Source: Ralstonia sp. TCR112
GTDB lineage: Bacteria > Pseudomonadota > Gammaproteobacteria > Burkholderiales > Burkholderiaceae
Direction: 5' to 3'
DNA length: 64,000 nt
NCBI RefSeq assembly: GCF_007997035.1
Contig: NZ_VOSS01000007.1
Coordinates: forward strand, 1 to 64,000
Part shown: positions 16,234 through 24,880 of the stretch, piece after piece
Numbering within the stretch: position 1 is the stretch's first letter
Layout of the letters: the number at the start of each line of letters is the position of its first letter
Notes under the pieces: model-generated
Seen by the model: only the letters and a program-made list of their open reading frames with translations
Database searches by the model: none
Told to the model about the DNA's origin: nothing
Translations under genes and position numbers: made by a program

Positions 16234-17217
16234 TCACCCTCTGAACGCGGCAGCCAACGCATTGCCGGTCATTGTGAAGGGATTTTGAACCGTGATCGAT
16301 TGCGCCGAAAAGATCCCGGTATTCCAAACATTGGCCAGGTCCGGCAAGGTCATGACATCGCGGCCCGCGAGCAAGGCATGGCGCGCGGCAACCTTCAACA
16401 GGGTTGAGACATAGTCGACATTTCCCCGCGTCGCCGCAAATACCCTCAGCGCCAAGTTATAGCTCGTGAAGTTAGGAGTGGACTTAACCGACGTTCTTTT
16501 TACGATATCGCTGGAAAGTGTGTGGAGAAAGCGCTGCAAGTCACCAGGCTCTTCGCTTGTCCCAGGTAGCAGTGGCGCCAAGATGAACTTGCTCTTGTAA
16601 CGGCGCGACATCTGCGTATCGTGATCGAAGATCGTCTTGCACTCATTGGTTCCGACTAGGCAGATGACCGGTCCCTCGGCATTAAAGAGCTCCTTGAGCC
16701 AGTTGCTGATTCGCTGACCGGCAAGCGCATCCTTCTTACGAATCAGCGATAAGTTGTGCAACTCATCGATAAACACGATGGCAGTCTTGCAACGTCTAAG
16801 CAGGGTGTTAATCCGCTTGGATTGCGATCCTGCTGTTCCGGCGGATGGGCAGACGTCGTTCAGAAGCGTCAGCATCTCCTCGGTCAAGCCACTCAGTCTG
16901 CCCTCAGGTGGCAGACTCATATAGAAGGCCGGCACGGTATCGATCTCACAATCGTTCTCGACGATTGTCTGTGACGGCATGCTCTTCATGATCAATCTCG
17001 CGATGGTGGTCTTACCCATACCACCATCACCAAGCAACATGCAGCACTCTGGGCTGCGCGAAGCGATCGACGCCTTGATGCAGCCCCTGATACCGGTGAC
17101 CGCTTCTGACAACGCCGGGTGCGAAACCACAATACGGTCTAGTTCGGACACTTCTTTGTATGCGTTCTGTTCGGCTTGCGATTCGAAGATTGCGTCTGAG
17201 GGGAGAAATGAAAGCAT
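16234..17217 (-). CDS. tnsC: TnsC/TniB-like AAA+ ATPase of the transposon
   Basis: This 327-residue ATPase has Walker A LGDGGMGKTT (about residue 64), Walker B AIVFIDELHNLS, sensor-1 LVGTNECKTIF and a following RRYKSKFILAPL. This pattern is typical of the TniB/TnsC group that assembles on DNA and links the target selector to the transposase. It lies between tnsB and tniQ on the same strand. Its ribosome site AAGGAG overlaps the tnsB stop codon (TAA at 17229-17231), so translation of the two is probably coupled. A TnsC role, rather than IS21-type IstB, follows from the tnsA and tniQ neighbours. Confidence 0.9.
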   Translation of the reverse strand: MLSFLPSDAIFESQAEQNAYKEVSELDRIVVSHPALSEAVTGIRGCIKASIASRSPECCMLLGDGGMGKTTIARLIMKSMPSQTIVENDCEIDTVPAFYMSLPPEGRLSGLTEEMLTLLNDVCPSAGTAGSQSKRINTLLRRCKTAIVFIDELHNLSLIRKKDALAGQRISNWLKELFNAEGPVICLVGTNECKTIFDHDTQMSRRYKSKFILAPLLPGTSEEPGDLQRFLHTLSSDIVKRTSVKSTPNFTSYNLALRVFAATRGNVDYVSTLLKVAARHALLAGRDVMTLPDLANVWNTGIFSAQSITVQNPFTMTGNALAAAFRG

Positions 17218-17228
17218 GGGCGTGCTCC

Positions 17229-19235
17229 TTAGTCGAGAATGAATGTTTCCAGAGAGAAATCACCAACAATCGGCTTGGTTTGGTTTGATCTTTTTGGCTC
17301 ACTCGCGTCAACCGGAAGAACCTCGCCCGTATCAGGATCCACGTGCTTGAGTGAAGGCACGCCGCCTGCGATGACATCGATGCGGGAGCTCAACACGACA
17401 GGCTCCATGGCGAAAGCCACCTCACCGACCTTCTTCACTCGCTTGTCGAGCTCTTTCTTACTTTCCTTCAGCCGCTTCATCTGCTTGGTGGCGAATGCCG
17501 ATTCCTTCTGAATCCGCTGCATCAGCATGTAGAGGCTGTACAGGGGGGCGTTTTCGCCGAGCTCTCGTCGATCACGCTCGCTTAGTTGGCTCAACATACG
17601 CTTTGCTTCACGATGCCCCCACTTGGTCAACCCGCGCGTGTATTCGGGTTTCGTAGACATGGCAGTGATGATTACGCCCGGCTCCAATGGGTGTTCGATG
17701 TACACCTTGTCCAGATCCAGTTCATCGATAAGAACAGCGACTTGCCCCTTGTACTGATGCTCCAGTGTGCGAAGTGCGTGGCTGTACCAAGCCAGCCCAT
17801 CATGTCGGACTCGCCCGCCGTTGGGCGTGCAGCGGAAAGCCGTCCGCGCAATGACGTTCACCTCCTCTTCTGTCATCGTCAAAGGTCTGCATTTCCCCGG
17901 GGCGGTCTCCTCCTTCCACATCATGATTGGCGCCCTACCGGTGCCGGTGTGAATTTGCTTGTGATAGATCTCCTCAATCCATTCGTCTACGTAGGAGTGC
18001 ACTTGTTCAAGGGTGAGGCAGGCGCGCCCGTTCGAGTCGTACGAACCGCGCTCTGCCGGGTTAGAAAACGTCGTGCCGGGAAGCGTTTGAACGAGGCTTC
18101 TTGTAAGCGTCCGAAAGAAGGACTCCACATGAGGCTTGTGGTTAGGCTCCCGCACAGCCGCCGGTTCAATGATGACGTTAGCTTTTAATAGCAGGCGCAT
18201 GACGGCAGAGTTCTTGAACTCCGACCCGTTGTCAGGAATGAGGTGCACACAGATACCACCGGGCAGTCCGCGCAAGGGCCGTGTGAACATGTCCTTCACA
18301 ACAGCGAGCGTGGCCACCGTTGACGGCGGATGCATGCTCAAATGCCAGCCAACAATGCAACGGGTCCGTACGTCTATCGCTAGAACAAGCGTTGGTCGCC
18401 CCATCACTTCGCGGGTCGCCTCGTCGACGACAAGCACATCCAGCACATGGGAATCAATCTGCACGAAGTACATTGGCATATGGACCTGGTGCGATCTGCC
18501 GCCGGCCTTTGCAGCACGTTCTGCTGCGATGGGTCCATCCTTGACCCGCATGAGCAAGAACGGATCGATTTTTTTGATGCGCCGCCGAATGGTTCGCTGC
18601 GATGGCGCGCTCGCTCCAGTCATGTTGTTCTCCAGCAGGTATCCATGCACATGCGCCAGTACATTCTTTGAAGACCGTCTCTCAGCCCGCATGAAATCAG
18701 CGATTCCCTGCTGAATGCCTGCCTCAACCCCAACCGAGAAGCGCAAGAGACTGTTTCCTTTACGTCTGGGCTTACTGAGGAAATATGCCTCCCCAAAGTC
18801 GCGAAGCGACTTGACCCAGCGGGCGACGGAGCTGACGCCGGGCACGTGCGGATCGGACAACCTTTCGGCATAGTGTTTGATCCACTCAAAGAGCGCCGAA
18901 TGTGAAGTGGGCTTTTCAAGTTCAGCGATCGCGCCTTGGGCATATCGGAGTTGCCGCGTTCGTTCCTGAAGATCTGCCGCACTGAGGGTTAGGTACGGAG
19001 ACTCCTGTATTGTTTTGGATGCGGCCGTCAGGACGATCGCGCCGCTCCGCACTTCTTCTTGGAGACGGGCGATCGGAATCCGGTGACTTTGACCGCCAGC
19101 CACCGCGTTATAGCGAACCTCGCGATAGGCAACATGAGCGATCTCGAATTCGCTCCCGCGATAGCAAAAGCGCATGCCGACCTGGGGACTAAATTCGGGC
19201 GGGACGCTCGGCAGGCCTTGTTCAAAATCGCTCAT
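17229..19235 (-). CDS. tnsB: TnsB/TniA-like DDE transposase
   Basis: This 668-residue transposase has the DDE triad of the Mu/TniA/TnsB group: Asp in YFVQIDSHVLDVLVV, Asp in HLIPDNGSEFKNS and Glu in EPNHKPHVESFFRTLTR. An N-terminal region of about 230 residues contains HTH-like segments for end binding (ASAPSQRTIRRRIKK), and a C-terminal Mu-type beta domain follows (HDGLAWYSHALRTL). It should cut and join the 3' ends of the element and bind the 21-bp repeats at 6247-6417 and 45583-45646. The ATG at 19235 has a GGAGGT site and lies inside a small upstream ORF. No truncation is visible, so the gene looks functional. Confidence 0.92.
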   Translation of the reverse strand: MSDFEQGLPSVPPEFSPQVGMRFCYRGSEFEIAHVAYREVRYNAVAGGQSHRIPIARLQEEVRSGAIVLTAASKTIQESPYLTLSAADLQERTRQLRYAQGAIAELEKPTSHSALFEWIKHYAERLSDPHVPGVSSVARWVKSLRDFGEAYFLSKPRRKGNSLLRFSVGVEAGIQQGIADFMRAERRSSKNVLAHVHGYLLENNMTGASAPSQRTIRRRIKKIDPFLLMRVKDGPIAAERAAKAGGRSHQVHMPMYFVQIDSHVLDVLVVDEATREVMGRPTLVLAIDVRTRCIVGWHLSMHPPSTVATLAVVKDMFTRPLRGLPGGICVHLIPDNGSEFKNSAVMRLLLKANVIIEPAAVREPNHKPHVESFFRTLTRSLVQTLPGTTFSNPAERGSYDSNGRACLTLEQVHSYVDEWIEEIYHKQIHTGTGRAPIMMWKEETAPGKCRPLTMTEEEVNVIARTAFRCTPNGGRVRHDGLAWYSHALRTLEHQYKGQVAVLIDELDLDKVYIEHPLEPGVIITAMSTKPEYTRGLTKWGHREAKRMLSQLSERDRRELGENAPLYSLYMLMQRIQKESAFATKQMKRLKESKKELDKRVKKVGEVAFAMEPVVLSSRIDVIAGGVPSLKHVDPDTGEVLPVDASEPKRSNQTKPIVGDFSLETFILD

Positions 19236-19413
19236 GTCTTACCTCCACTTGGGTGGCACCACGACCGCGCCCAACCTTGGCCTCGGCCGTGCAGATAAAA
19301 ATCTTGGTAGCTGGGGAAAGCTGACATCGACAGTTCAATTCACTGCCTACCCTCCAGTCGCCTAGCCGAACGAGATGGCTACATGGATTAGCGCCAAAGA
19401 TCGTCACTTCCAT
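19222..19413 (-). CDS. Small ORF bridging tnsA and tnsB (63 residues)
   Basis: This frame exactly fills the gap between tnsA and tnsB. Its ATG (19411-19413) overlaps the last 10 bases of tnsA, with GGAGGCGAAGGT as a ribosome site inside tnsA, and its stop lies 14 bases inside tnsB. The product (MEVTIFGANPCSHLVRLGDW at the start, with Cys residues at CRC and FIC) has no family I recognise. The double overlap is typical of a translated operon gene. Alternatively it may serve only to keep ribosomes moving into tnsB. Confidence 0.5.
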   Translation of the reverse strand: MEVTIFGANPCSHLVRLGDWRVGSELNCRCQLSPATKIFICTAEAKVGRGRGATQVEVRHERF

Positions 19414-20171
19414 ACCTTCGCCTCCATGTTGAAAAGGTCCCAATCAACATCGAGTGCGCCGACGAACACCAGATGCTTAGCAACATCGCCCAAGGCCTCG
19501 ACTAGTGCGTAGTAACTGCACGGCAGAAGCGATGGAATCAATTTGAGGGCGTGGTCGATTTCCATCCTTGTAGGAATGCGCCTGTAGCTGTGATGGACAG
19601 CCGTCAGATGCCGGAGCGCTACGTCAGGTGGCAGCTCACTGCGATCGACCAGCGCATAGTCAACGCCGACGCGCGCCAGAAAACCGGCGACCCAATCAAC
19701 CTTCTGCCGATAGGCATCGCTGAGGTGATCTCTGTTGTGCTTTAGCTCTCGCACAAAAACCCGTCCCTCGTCGTCCCTGATCAGGAAATCCGGCACATGA
19801 GAACGCCCCCCGGGGATATCAATGCAGACGGCTTGGGTACGATATGCAACGACACTGGGATGACGCTCCAGGCATAACGCGTACGCTTGCTCGAGCCGGC
19901 TCTCAACGGGTACATAAGCGGAGAAGTGCCCCGGCGGTGCGTTCTTTTTGCTGGGAAAAAGCGACGAACGGGATTGACCGCGCTTTCCCAGCTGTACCTT
20001 GCGGACGCCGTGCAACCGCACAGCCAGATCTGGTTGTCGGGAGAATGCGCACCGAACACTTTTAAGGAAGTCCTCTCGAAGGCCCCACTCTTCCGTTCCT
20101 CGGATACGGAATGCGGCGTCAATCCTTGCTAAGGGATTTCTTGATGTGAAATCGAGCTCAATGGCTTGCAT
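19404..20171 (-). CDS. tnsA: TnsA-like endonuclease subunit
   Basis: This 255-residue protein has the TnsA nuclease core: a helix with Glu in VESRLEQAYALCLE, Asp in SHVPDFLIRD and the ExK-type motif in VFVRELKHN, in the usual spacing of a restriction-enzyme fold. TnsA cuts the 5' ends of a Tn7-family element so that transposition is cut-and-paste. It is the first gene of the tnsA-tnsB-tnsC-tniQ operon. No Shine-Dalgarno sequence is obvious before the ATG at 20171, but a short inverted repeat (CTGAA and TTCAG) lies directly upstream and could be an autoregulatory site. The N-terminal 80 residues are basic (FPSKKNAPPGHFSAYVP) and not conserved that I can recognise. Confidence 0.88.
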   Translation of the reverse strand: MQAIELDFTSRNPLARIDAAFRIRGTEEWGLREDFLKSVRCAFSRQPDLAVRLHGVRKVQLGKRGQSRSSLFPSKKNAPPGHFSAYVPVESRLEQAYALCLERHPSVVAYRTQAVCIDIPGGRSHVPDFLIRDDEGRVFVRELKHNRDHLSDAYRQKVDWVAGFLARVGVDYALVDRSELPPDVALRHLTAVHHSYRRIPTRMEIDHALKLIPSLLPCSYYALVEALGDVAKHLVFVGALDVDWDLFNMEAKVWK

Positions 20172-21331
20172 GATCTGAACTACAATTCAGTAGTCTTTGG
20201 TCGAGCCTGTTCATGGCTGGACCACCAATTGGGCGCCTGCCCATCTGGCTCATCTTTTTGGAATGAGCGAAACCATCCAGCGCTTTCATGAACGCTGGCC
20301 CGGTGCCAGGTTTAGTGCAAATTCACAGGCAAAACCTCTCCCCTCCCGGCTACTTTCAGGATTGGGGCGGTTTAATGCTGCTCGTGCACTGGCCGGCTAT
20401 TTAATTGCGGCAGCCGCTAGGCTTCTCTCTTAAATCATTACTCCTCCTTCCTGCGCGTAGCTCTAGCGCTTAGCGAATAGACTTAGTTCTTCACAAGCAC
20501 AATCAGTGATCGTGACGTCATCGCACCAACTGCGTGACGACCGATGTCTTGGAAAGAACACACTACGCGATCTTTCCGGCGTTTCTAGCCCCCACGAAGG
20601 TTGGTAGCTGATTTCAATTTCTCCCTTTGTGCTACTGAAGAAAATCGAAAGCGAACGCTAACATCGAGCTAACAACGACAATCTCCGCGTAAAAATATTT
20701 CTATTGAACAACGATAGCCGATAGCACCATCGGCAGAGACATGACGCTGACCGCTCCACACGCTGACTCTGTCAGGGCGCAGCCAGACCCCCAACTCTTG
20801 GTGTCGTAGGGCTTGAACTAGGGGGATCGCATTCTCGAGAAGCGACCGGTGCGAACGGCGTGTCGCGTGCGGTCGATCAAAGACATGAGGTGCCGGCATG
20901 ACCCCTCCCACGGATGTAGGACGCGGAGCCGGTATGGGTGGCTTCTGAACTGATGTTTCAGGCGAGACAAGTAGTATGTGTTTTTACGTGCCGCCTACTT
21001 CCTAGTTATAGCTAGCCATCCCGATGATGCAAGGGCTTTCTTCATATACCAGCCCGTAAAAAATGAAGTAGCATGTATAAATACTCACCATTGACTACGT
21101 CACGGAGAGAGACGGGAACGGTATGCGCACAAACGGACTGGCCTCACCGCACAAGCGCGAGTCACGCCTCTTCGCAGGCACGGTCCTTTTGCGCTGAAGG
21201 AATGCTGGAAAGGTGGCTTGCTCTGTCCGAAAGTTGTCTACAAATTTCGGACCGGACATCAAAAGTGAAGTCATGCCAGCAGGACTCCGAGTGAAGACGT
21301 GTGGCATACGGTGCATTTCTGGCCCTGGTTT
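20172..21331. other. 1.2-kb stretch without a recognisable gene
   Basis: The region upstream of tnsA has only short open frames on both strands (for example 20669-20911 minus), none with a family match. Base composition is lower in GC than the tns genes. I looked for a transposon end here, since Tn7 elements usually end next to tnsA, and found none of the 21-bp repeats. It may hold tns promoters or decayed cargo. Confidence 0.5.
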
Positions 21332-21351
21332 GTTTTGCTGTACAGCAAAAC
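21332..21351. promoter_or_regulatory. Perfect 20-bp palindrome
   Basis: GTTTTGCTGT (21332-21341) and ACAGCAAAAC (21342-21351) are exact inverted arms with no spacer, about 65 bases upstream of the gene at 21416. The two-fold symmetry suggests a site for a dimeric regulator; a cruciform or an end of a small element is also possible. No T-run follows, so it is not a terminator. Confidence 0.5.
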
Positions 21352-21415
21352 CAGCGATATTCGCTAAGCCACTTTCGCAGAACGGCAAAAAGCCCTCGCG
21401 GCATAGGAAGGGAGC

Positions 21416-21757
21416 ATGTCGAACCGCATACCTACCGACTTCCCCCGCGAATCGCCATTCGGATCCGCGCCGGGTGCACAGCCAAAGCTGTTGGTACGGC
21501 TTGTCGACGGCCGGTACGTCACCGGGCTAACCGAAGAGGAGCGGCTGGAGCGATACGAAGTCTGTGAGGACCTGGCGCAACAATTCGTCAGCTACTGCTC
21601 GCGCAAGATTGCTGAGAATCGATCATTGACTCACGAGATGTGCCTAGCTCGCGCACGTAAGGGATTCGCGCTGAAGGTGCAGCAAGGCGAATGGGACTTC
21701 TCGCCGGCAGAGCAAGATTGGGTGATGAACCGGGCTCGGCGAATTCTTGGCTGGTGA
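21416..21757 (+). CDS. Conserved hypothetical protein, 113 residues
   Basis: This soluble, charged protein starts at an ATG with a good GGAAGGGAG ribosome site. The middle (RLVDGRYVTGLTEEERLERY) and the C-terminal half (CLARARKGFALKVQQGEWDF) are helical and look conserved. I associate similar short proteins with integrated elements and plasmids of Burkholderiales, but know of no assigned function. It has no signal peptide, membrane segment or metal motif. A perfect palindrome lies about 65 bases upstream and may regulate it. The convergent neighbour is the H-NS-like gene. Confidence 0.65.
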   Translation: MSNRIPTDFPRESPFGSAPGAQPKLLVRLVDGRYVTGLTEEERLERYEVCEDLAQQFVSYCSRKIAENRSLTHEMCLARARKGFALKVQQGEWDFSPAEQDWVMNRARRILGW

Positions 21758-21819
21758 TCAGACCGAAACGGCAACACCGAAGCCGCTGCTTACAGCGGTC
21801 TCCACGTACTCACCAACCG

Positions 21820-22104
21820 CTATTTAATCAGGAAGCGGTCGCGATTCTTGCCAATCCAGGCAGGTGCACGACCACGACCAGACCAGGTTGCGCCGGTCTT
21901 GGGATCCATGTACTTGGGCGCAACGATCGTGCCCTTACGTTTCTTCCCTTTGGTCGCAAGGCCAAGGTCTTCTGCAGTCAAACCGTACTCTTGGACGATG
22001 TGACGAACTTGCTGAATTGCTGCCGCAAGCTCGATCTGTCGTGCGGCCTCAAGCTGCTCTTCAAGCTTTGCCTTCTGGGCGAGCAAGTCTTTATAGGTTG
22101 CCAT
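21820..22104 (-). CDS. H-NS-family nucleoid protein
   Basis: This 94-residue protein has the two parts of Burkholderiales H-NS-like proteins: an N-terminal coiled coil for oligomerisation (YKDLLAQKAKLEEQLEAARQ) and a C-terminal DNA-binding domain with the signature TWSGRGRAPAWIGKNRDRF. The frame opens at 22134, but the ATG at 22104 with AGGAG seven bases upstream is the better start (MATYKDLL). Element-borne H-NS homologues silence AT-rich foreign genes. The AT-rich promoters of this element, such as that of the RTX gene near 38700-38800, are plausible targets; this is inference. The gene is convergent with the 113-residue protein. Confidence 0.9.
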   Translation of the reverse strand: MATYKDLLAQKAKLEEQLEAARQIELAAAIQQVRHIVQEYGLTAEDLGLATKGKKRKGTIVAPKYMDPKTGATWSGRGRAPAWIGKNRDRFLIK

Positions 22105-22352
22105 TAATTCCTCCGAAGTATTATTGCCGGGCAAGGATATCGGAAGTTCTCAATCACTCACAGTAATTCCATTGTGTCGAAATATTTTTGCCAAACGGCT
22201 TGCCTATTTTTTTCTGGCAATCAGATACGGTCACTCGCAAGCTGCGGCCTACTACTCTCCGGCGCCAGTTGCCAGGACCCGAGCGGCATACCAGCAAAGC
22301 TCGTGTACGCGCCCCGGTGAGCAGCAAGGACACTCCACCGCCAACCACCAGC

Positions 22353-24464
22353 TCAAGCCCACTTTGTGTGCCGATCAACCAACGTCGCATCATCTCTGAT
22401 ACGAGCAAAGGGTGTGATGACCTCTCTGATCATGATCCGATCCGAATCGGACAACCAGGCGTCGGTGTCATCAAGCAATTCGAGCATCGCTCGAAACACA
22501 TTGTCCGCGACGGCGCAGTTTGCGACCACCCGGCCCTGCATAACATGCCGGTGAATCGCGTTGATGAGATCAGCGTGGTCTGCGAAATTGCCGTCGAGCC
22601 CAAGCTTCGAACCCGCGTAACCGACGTATCCCCGCCCGCCTTGCGCAAGTACAGCGGTAGCGTGGTAGAGCGCCTCGATCTCGTGCTGCTGGATATATGG
22701 CTCAGGCGCTCCAACAGCATGAAAGAAAGACTGCAGTGCCTGTATAGAATCATGAATGCCCCGCGACCAGTGCCCATCCTGGTACAACGCGGGCTGGCGC
22801 AGATCACGAGCGACAAACAATTCATCGAGGCGCTCAGCGAACGCCCGCGCCTCCCCTGCATGGAGTATGCGTTTCAAGCGTTTTCCGAATTGACGCTCGT
22901 AAACACGTCTCTTTACCTCAGGAAGCAGACGCTCGCGCAACCATTGATATGCGGTTTCACACGACCACCAACCACGTGGTGAGAACGTCTGCTCCGGTTG
23001 CAAGTCGTTCGGTTGCCACAGCAGCACAACTTCGCGATCGAATGAGAGCCCTTCAATCTCGGTAGCGTAGAACACACCGTGATAGCCGACGTCGAAGTGC
23101 TTGCCTCCCGTTTCGTGATAAGGCTTTAGAACTTGCCGATTGCCATCGAACATGTGCCATTCCGTGGTGCCATTCGAAACGTCGTGTTCCTCCGCAAATC
23201 GCCCTATCTCGTGCCAGACATTCGCATTGATGGCAGCGAGAGCAACCTTCTTGCCCCCGGACATCACGAACGGAAAACCTGCTGCTGACCATGTGTCCTC
23301 GAGTGCACGAAGAGAACTGCGCATCGTTTCAGTCAGTATGTCAGCCACTGCCGCAATTTCCCGAACGCCGTCCTCTTGAAGTGAAAGGCGGCAATTCGGT
23401 AGGTCGACGACAAAGTTGTTGCGATTGTGGGGCATCGCCCCAACAATGAATCCGCGATTCTGGTACGTCAGTGGAGCCCCCGATCTGAACAAGAACCGCT
23501 CGAGCAACCAGTTGTGATCAACCGTGAGTGTAATTCCCTCCATATCCGGTCGATTAAACGTAATTGCTGCAGAACCACGGGTGAAACGCCTATCTGGAAG
23601 AATTACGCTCAGAGAGAACCACGGTCCATTGAAATGCCAGCTGTTACCGTACTGGTCGATTTTTCGATAGGTTCCGTCGATAACAAGCGTTGATCCTACT
23701 GTCCCAGAGCCCACGCTCCGATGACGCTGAGACACATCGTTAGACTCAGTATGATCTTTCGAGTCGTCCGCAGTCGGACTGGCATCATCACCTAAGGTGG
23801 ATCGGGCAACTAGCATACGTGCCCAGTTCGCTACACGTTCTCGCGGATCGAAAAATGCCTTGCTAACCACCTCGTAGAAGGCGACCCGTTCCATCCATTG
23901 ATTGGCGAAAAACGCAACGCTAGGCCAAGGAAAAAACTTAGACAGGATGTCGGGGTAGAGTTGAACCTTCAGCGTAAGATTGTGCGCTGTCCATAGATCA
24001 CCATCTATTCCGGCTTTCTTTAGCCGCTCTTTTTCAGTCTTCCAGCGCTGCGCCAAAGCGGCCCCGATGTCCTGCTGCGCAAGAATGATCGTAAATTTTT
24101 CGGCGGAAGCCGCCCAATCGCCCGTGAGGAAAGCATCCACCGCTTCCGTTAGTTTCGTCGAGCTGAATTCCCCCCAGGCCTTGCACTCGAATACACTCAG
24201 TTTGCTTGACTGTTTCTCACCAAAGGCAAAAAGATCAATCCCCCCCTGCGCTGTTCCGTTACCACCAAGGCGTTTGCAGCCGACCAGAGTCTGATCTTTT
24301 TTAAGCAGCCACCAGCAAAACTGCTCAAACGTTGACGCAGGCATTGCAGAAAAATCCAGAAGGGGTTCTCCCACTGGCGACACCTTGTTGACAGCAGAAA
24401 CCGCTGCATCTGACCGCAGGTGCTCTGGCCACTCCTGAGGGACATCATGAGGGTGCTTACTCAT
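22353..24464 (-). CDS. Large protein with N-terminal Mrr-type PD-(D/E)xK nuclease domain
   Basis: This is a single gene of about 700 residues. Residues 45-120 form a Mrr-like restriction-endonuclease domain: FEQFCWWLLKK, then GGNGTAQGGIDLFAF with the metal-binding Asp, then SVFECKAWGEF giving the E-x-K half of the D...ExK site. The remaining 550 residues are soluble and not recognised; they include Trp- and Asn-rich segments and a C-terminal helical region. Mrr-type domains restrict foreign or modified DNA, so this may be a one-gene defence nuclease whose large C-terminus acts as sensor or specificity module; that is inference. I start at the ATG at 24464; a TTG lies 9 bases earlier. No methyltransferase gene is adjacent. 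Confidence 0.7.
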   Translation of the reverse strand: MSKHPHDVPQEWPEHLRSDAAVSAVNKVSPVGEPLLDFSAMPASTFEQFCWWLLKKDQTLVGCKRLGGNGTAQGGIDLFAFGEKQSSKLSVFECKAWGEFSSTKLTEAVDAFLTGDWAASAEKFTIILAQQDIGAALAQRWKTEKERLKKAGIDGDLWTAHNLTLKVQLYPDILSKFFPWPSVAFFANQWMERVAFYEVVSKAFFDPRERVANWARMLVARSTLGDDASPTADDSKDHTESNDVSQRHRSVGSGTVGSTLVIDGTYRKIDQYGNSWHFNGPWFSLSVILPDRRFTRGSAAITFNRPDMEGITLTVDHNWLLERFLFRSGAPLTYQNRGFIVGAMPHNRNNFVVDLPNCRLSLQEDGVREIAAVADILTETMRSSLRALEDTWSAAGFPFVMSGGKKVALAAINANVWHEIGRFAEEHDVSNGTTEWHMFDGNRQVLKPYHETGGKHFDVGYHGVFYATEIEGLSFDREVVLLWQPNDLQPEQTFSPRGWWSCETAYQWLRERLLPEVKRRVYERQFGKRLKRILHAGEARAFAERLDELFVARDLRQPALYQDGHWSRGIHDSIQALQSFFHAVGAPEPYIQQHEIEALYHATAVLAQGGRGYVGYAGSKLGLDGNFADHADLINAIHRHVMQGRVVANCAVADNVFRAMLELLDDTDAWLSDSDRIMIREVITPFARIRDDATLVDRHTKWA

Positions 24465-24880
24465 CGATCTCAACCTAAAAATATTCGGTCAGTTAGACCA
24501 AGCTACGGTTACTTGGGCCGGTCCGTTGACTGCCAGTCGTACCTCGAACGCCACTCCGATCCAATCTTCGGCGTAGTTGAAAGCGCACTGTCGATGCGTA
24601 TAACTCATGTTCGAGAAACGAATATCCGCGCTATGCCGATAGTGCCAGCACTTGGTCGGGATGCACTGTAGTGGCATCGCGCGCCCCGCATAGTCCACGA
24701 TGCCTGACGATCTACTGTTTCCACCACGCGCGGTGCCCCGCATCGGCCTGCTTTCGCGAAAGTACAATTCAGCAACTCGCACCCCATACGGGTTCCGCGG
24801 ATGTCAGAACTTCCATCGATATGCGGTTGGTATCCACGTGTGCTCAGGACCTTACTATTTCGCAAGCTGTCGAAATTGGT
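24465..24880. other. Gap between the nuclease gene and the secretion operon, no clear gene
   Basis: A minus-strand frame (24489-24782) ends in CAFNYAEDWIGVAFEVRLAV, which reads like protein, but has no family match or ribosome site, so it may be a fragment of lost cargo. I see no good terminator for the tolC-like gene, which ends at 24881. Confidence 0.35.

Noticed and set aside
20172-20700. A transposon end next to tnsA
   Set aside because: None of the 21-bp repeat units or the terminal core could be found here on either strand.
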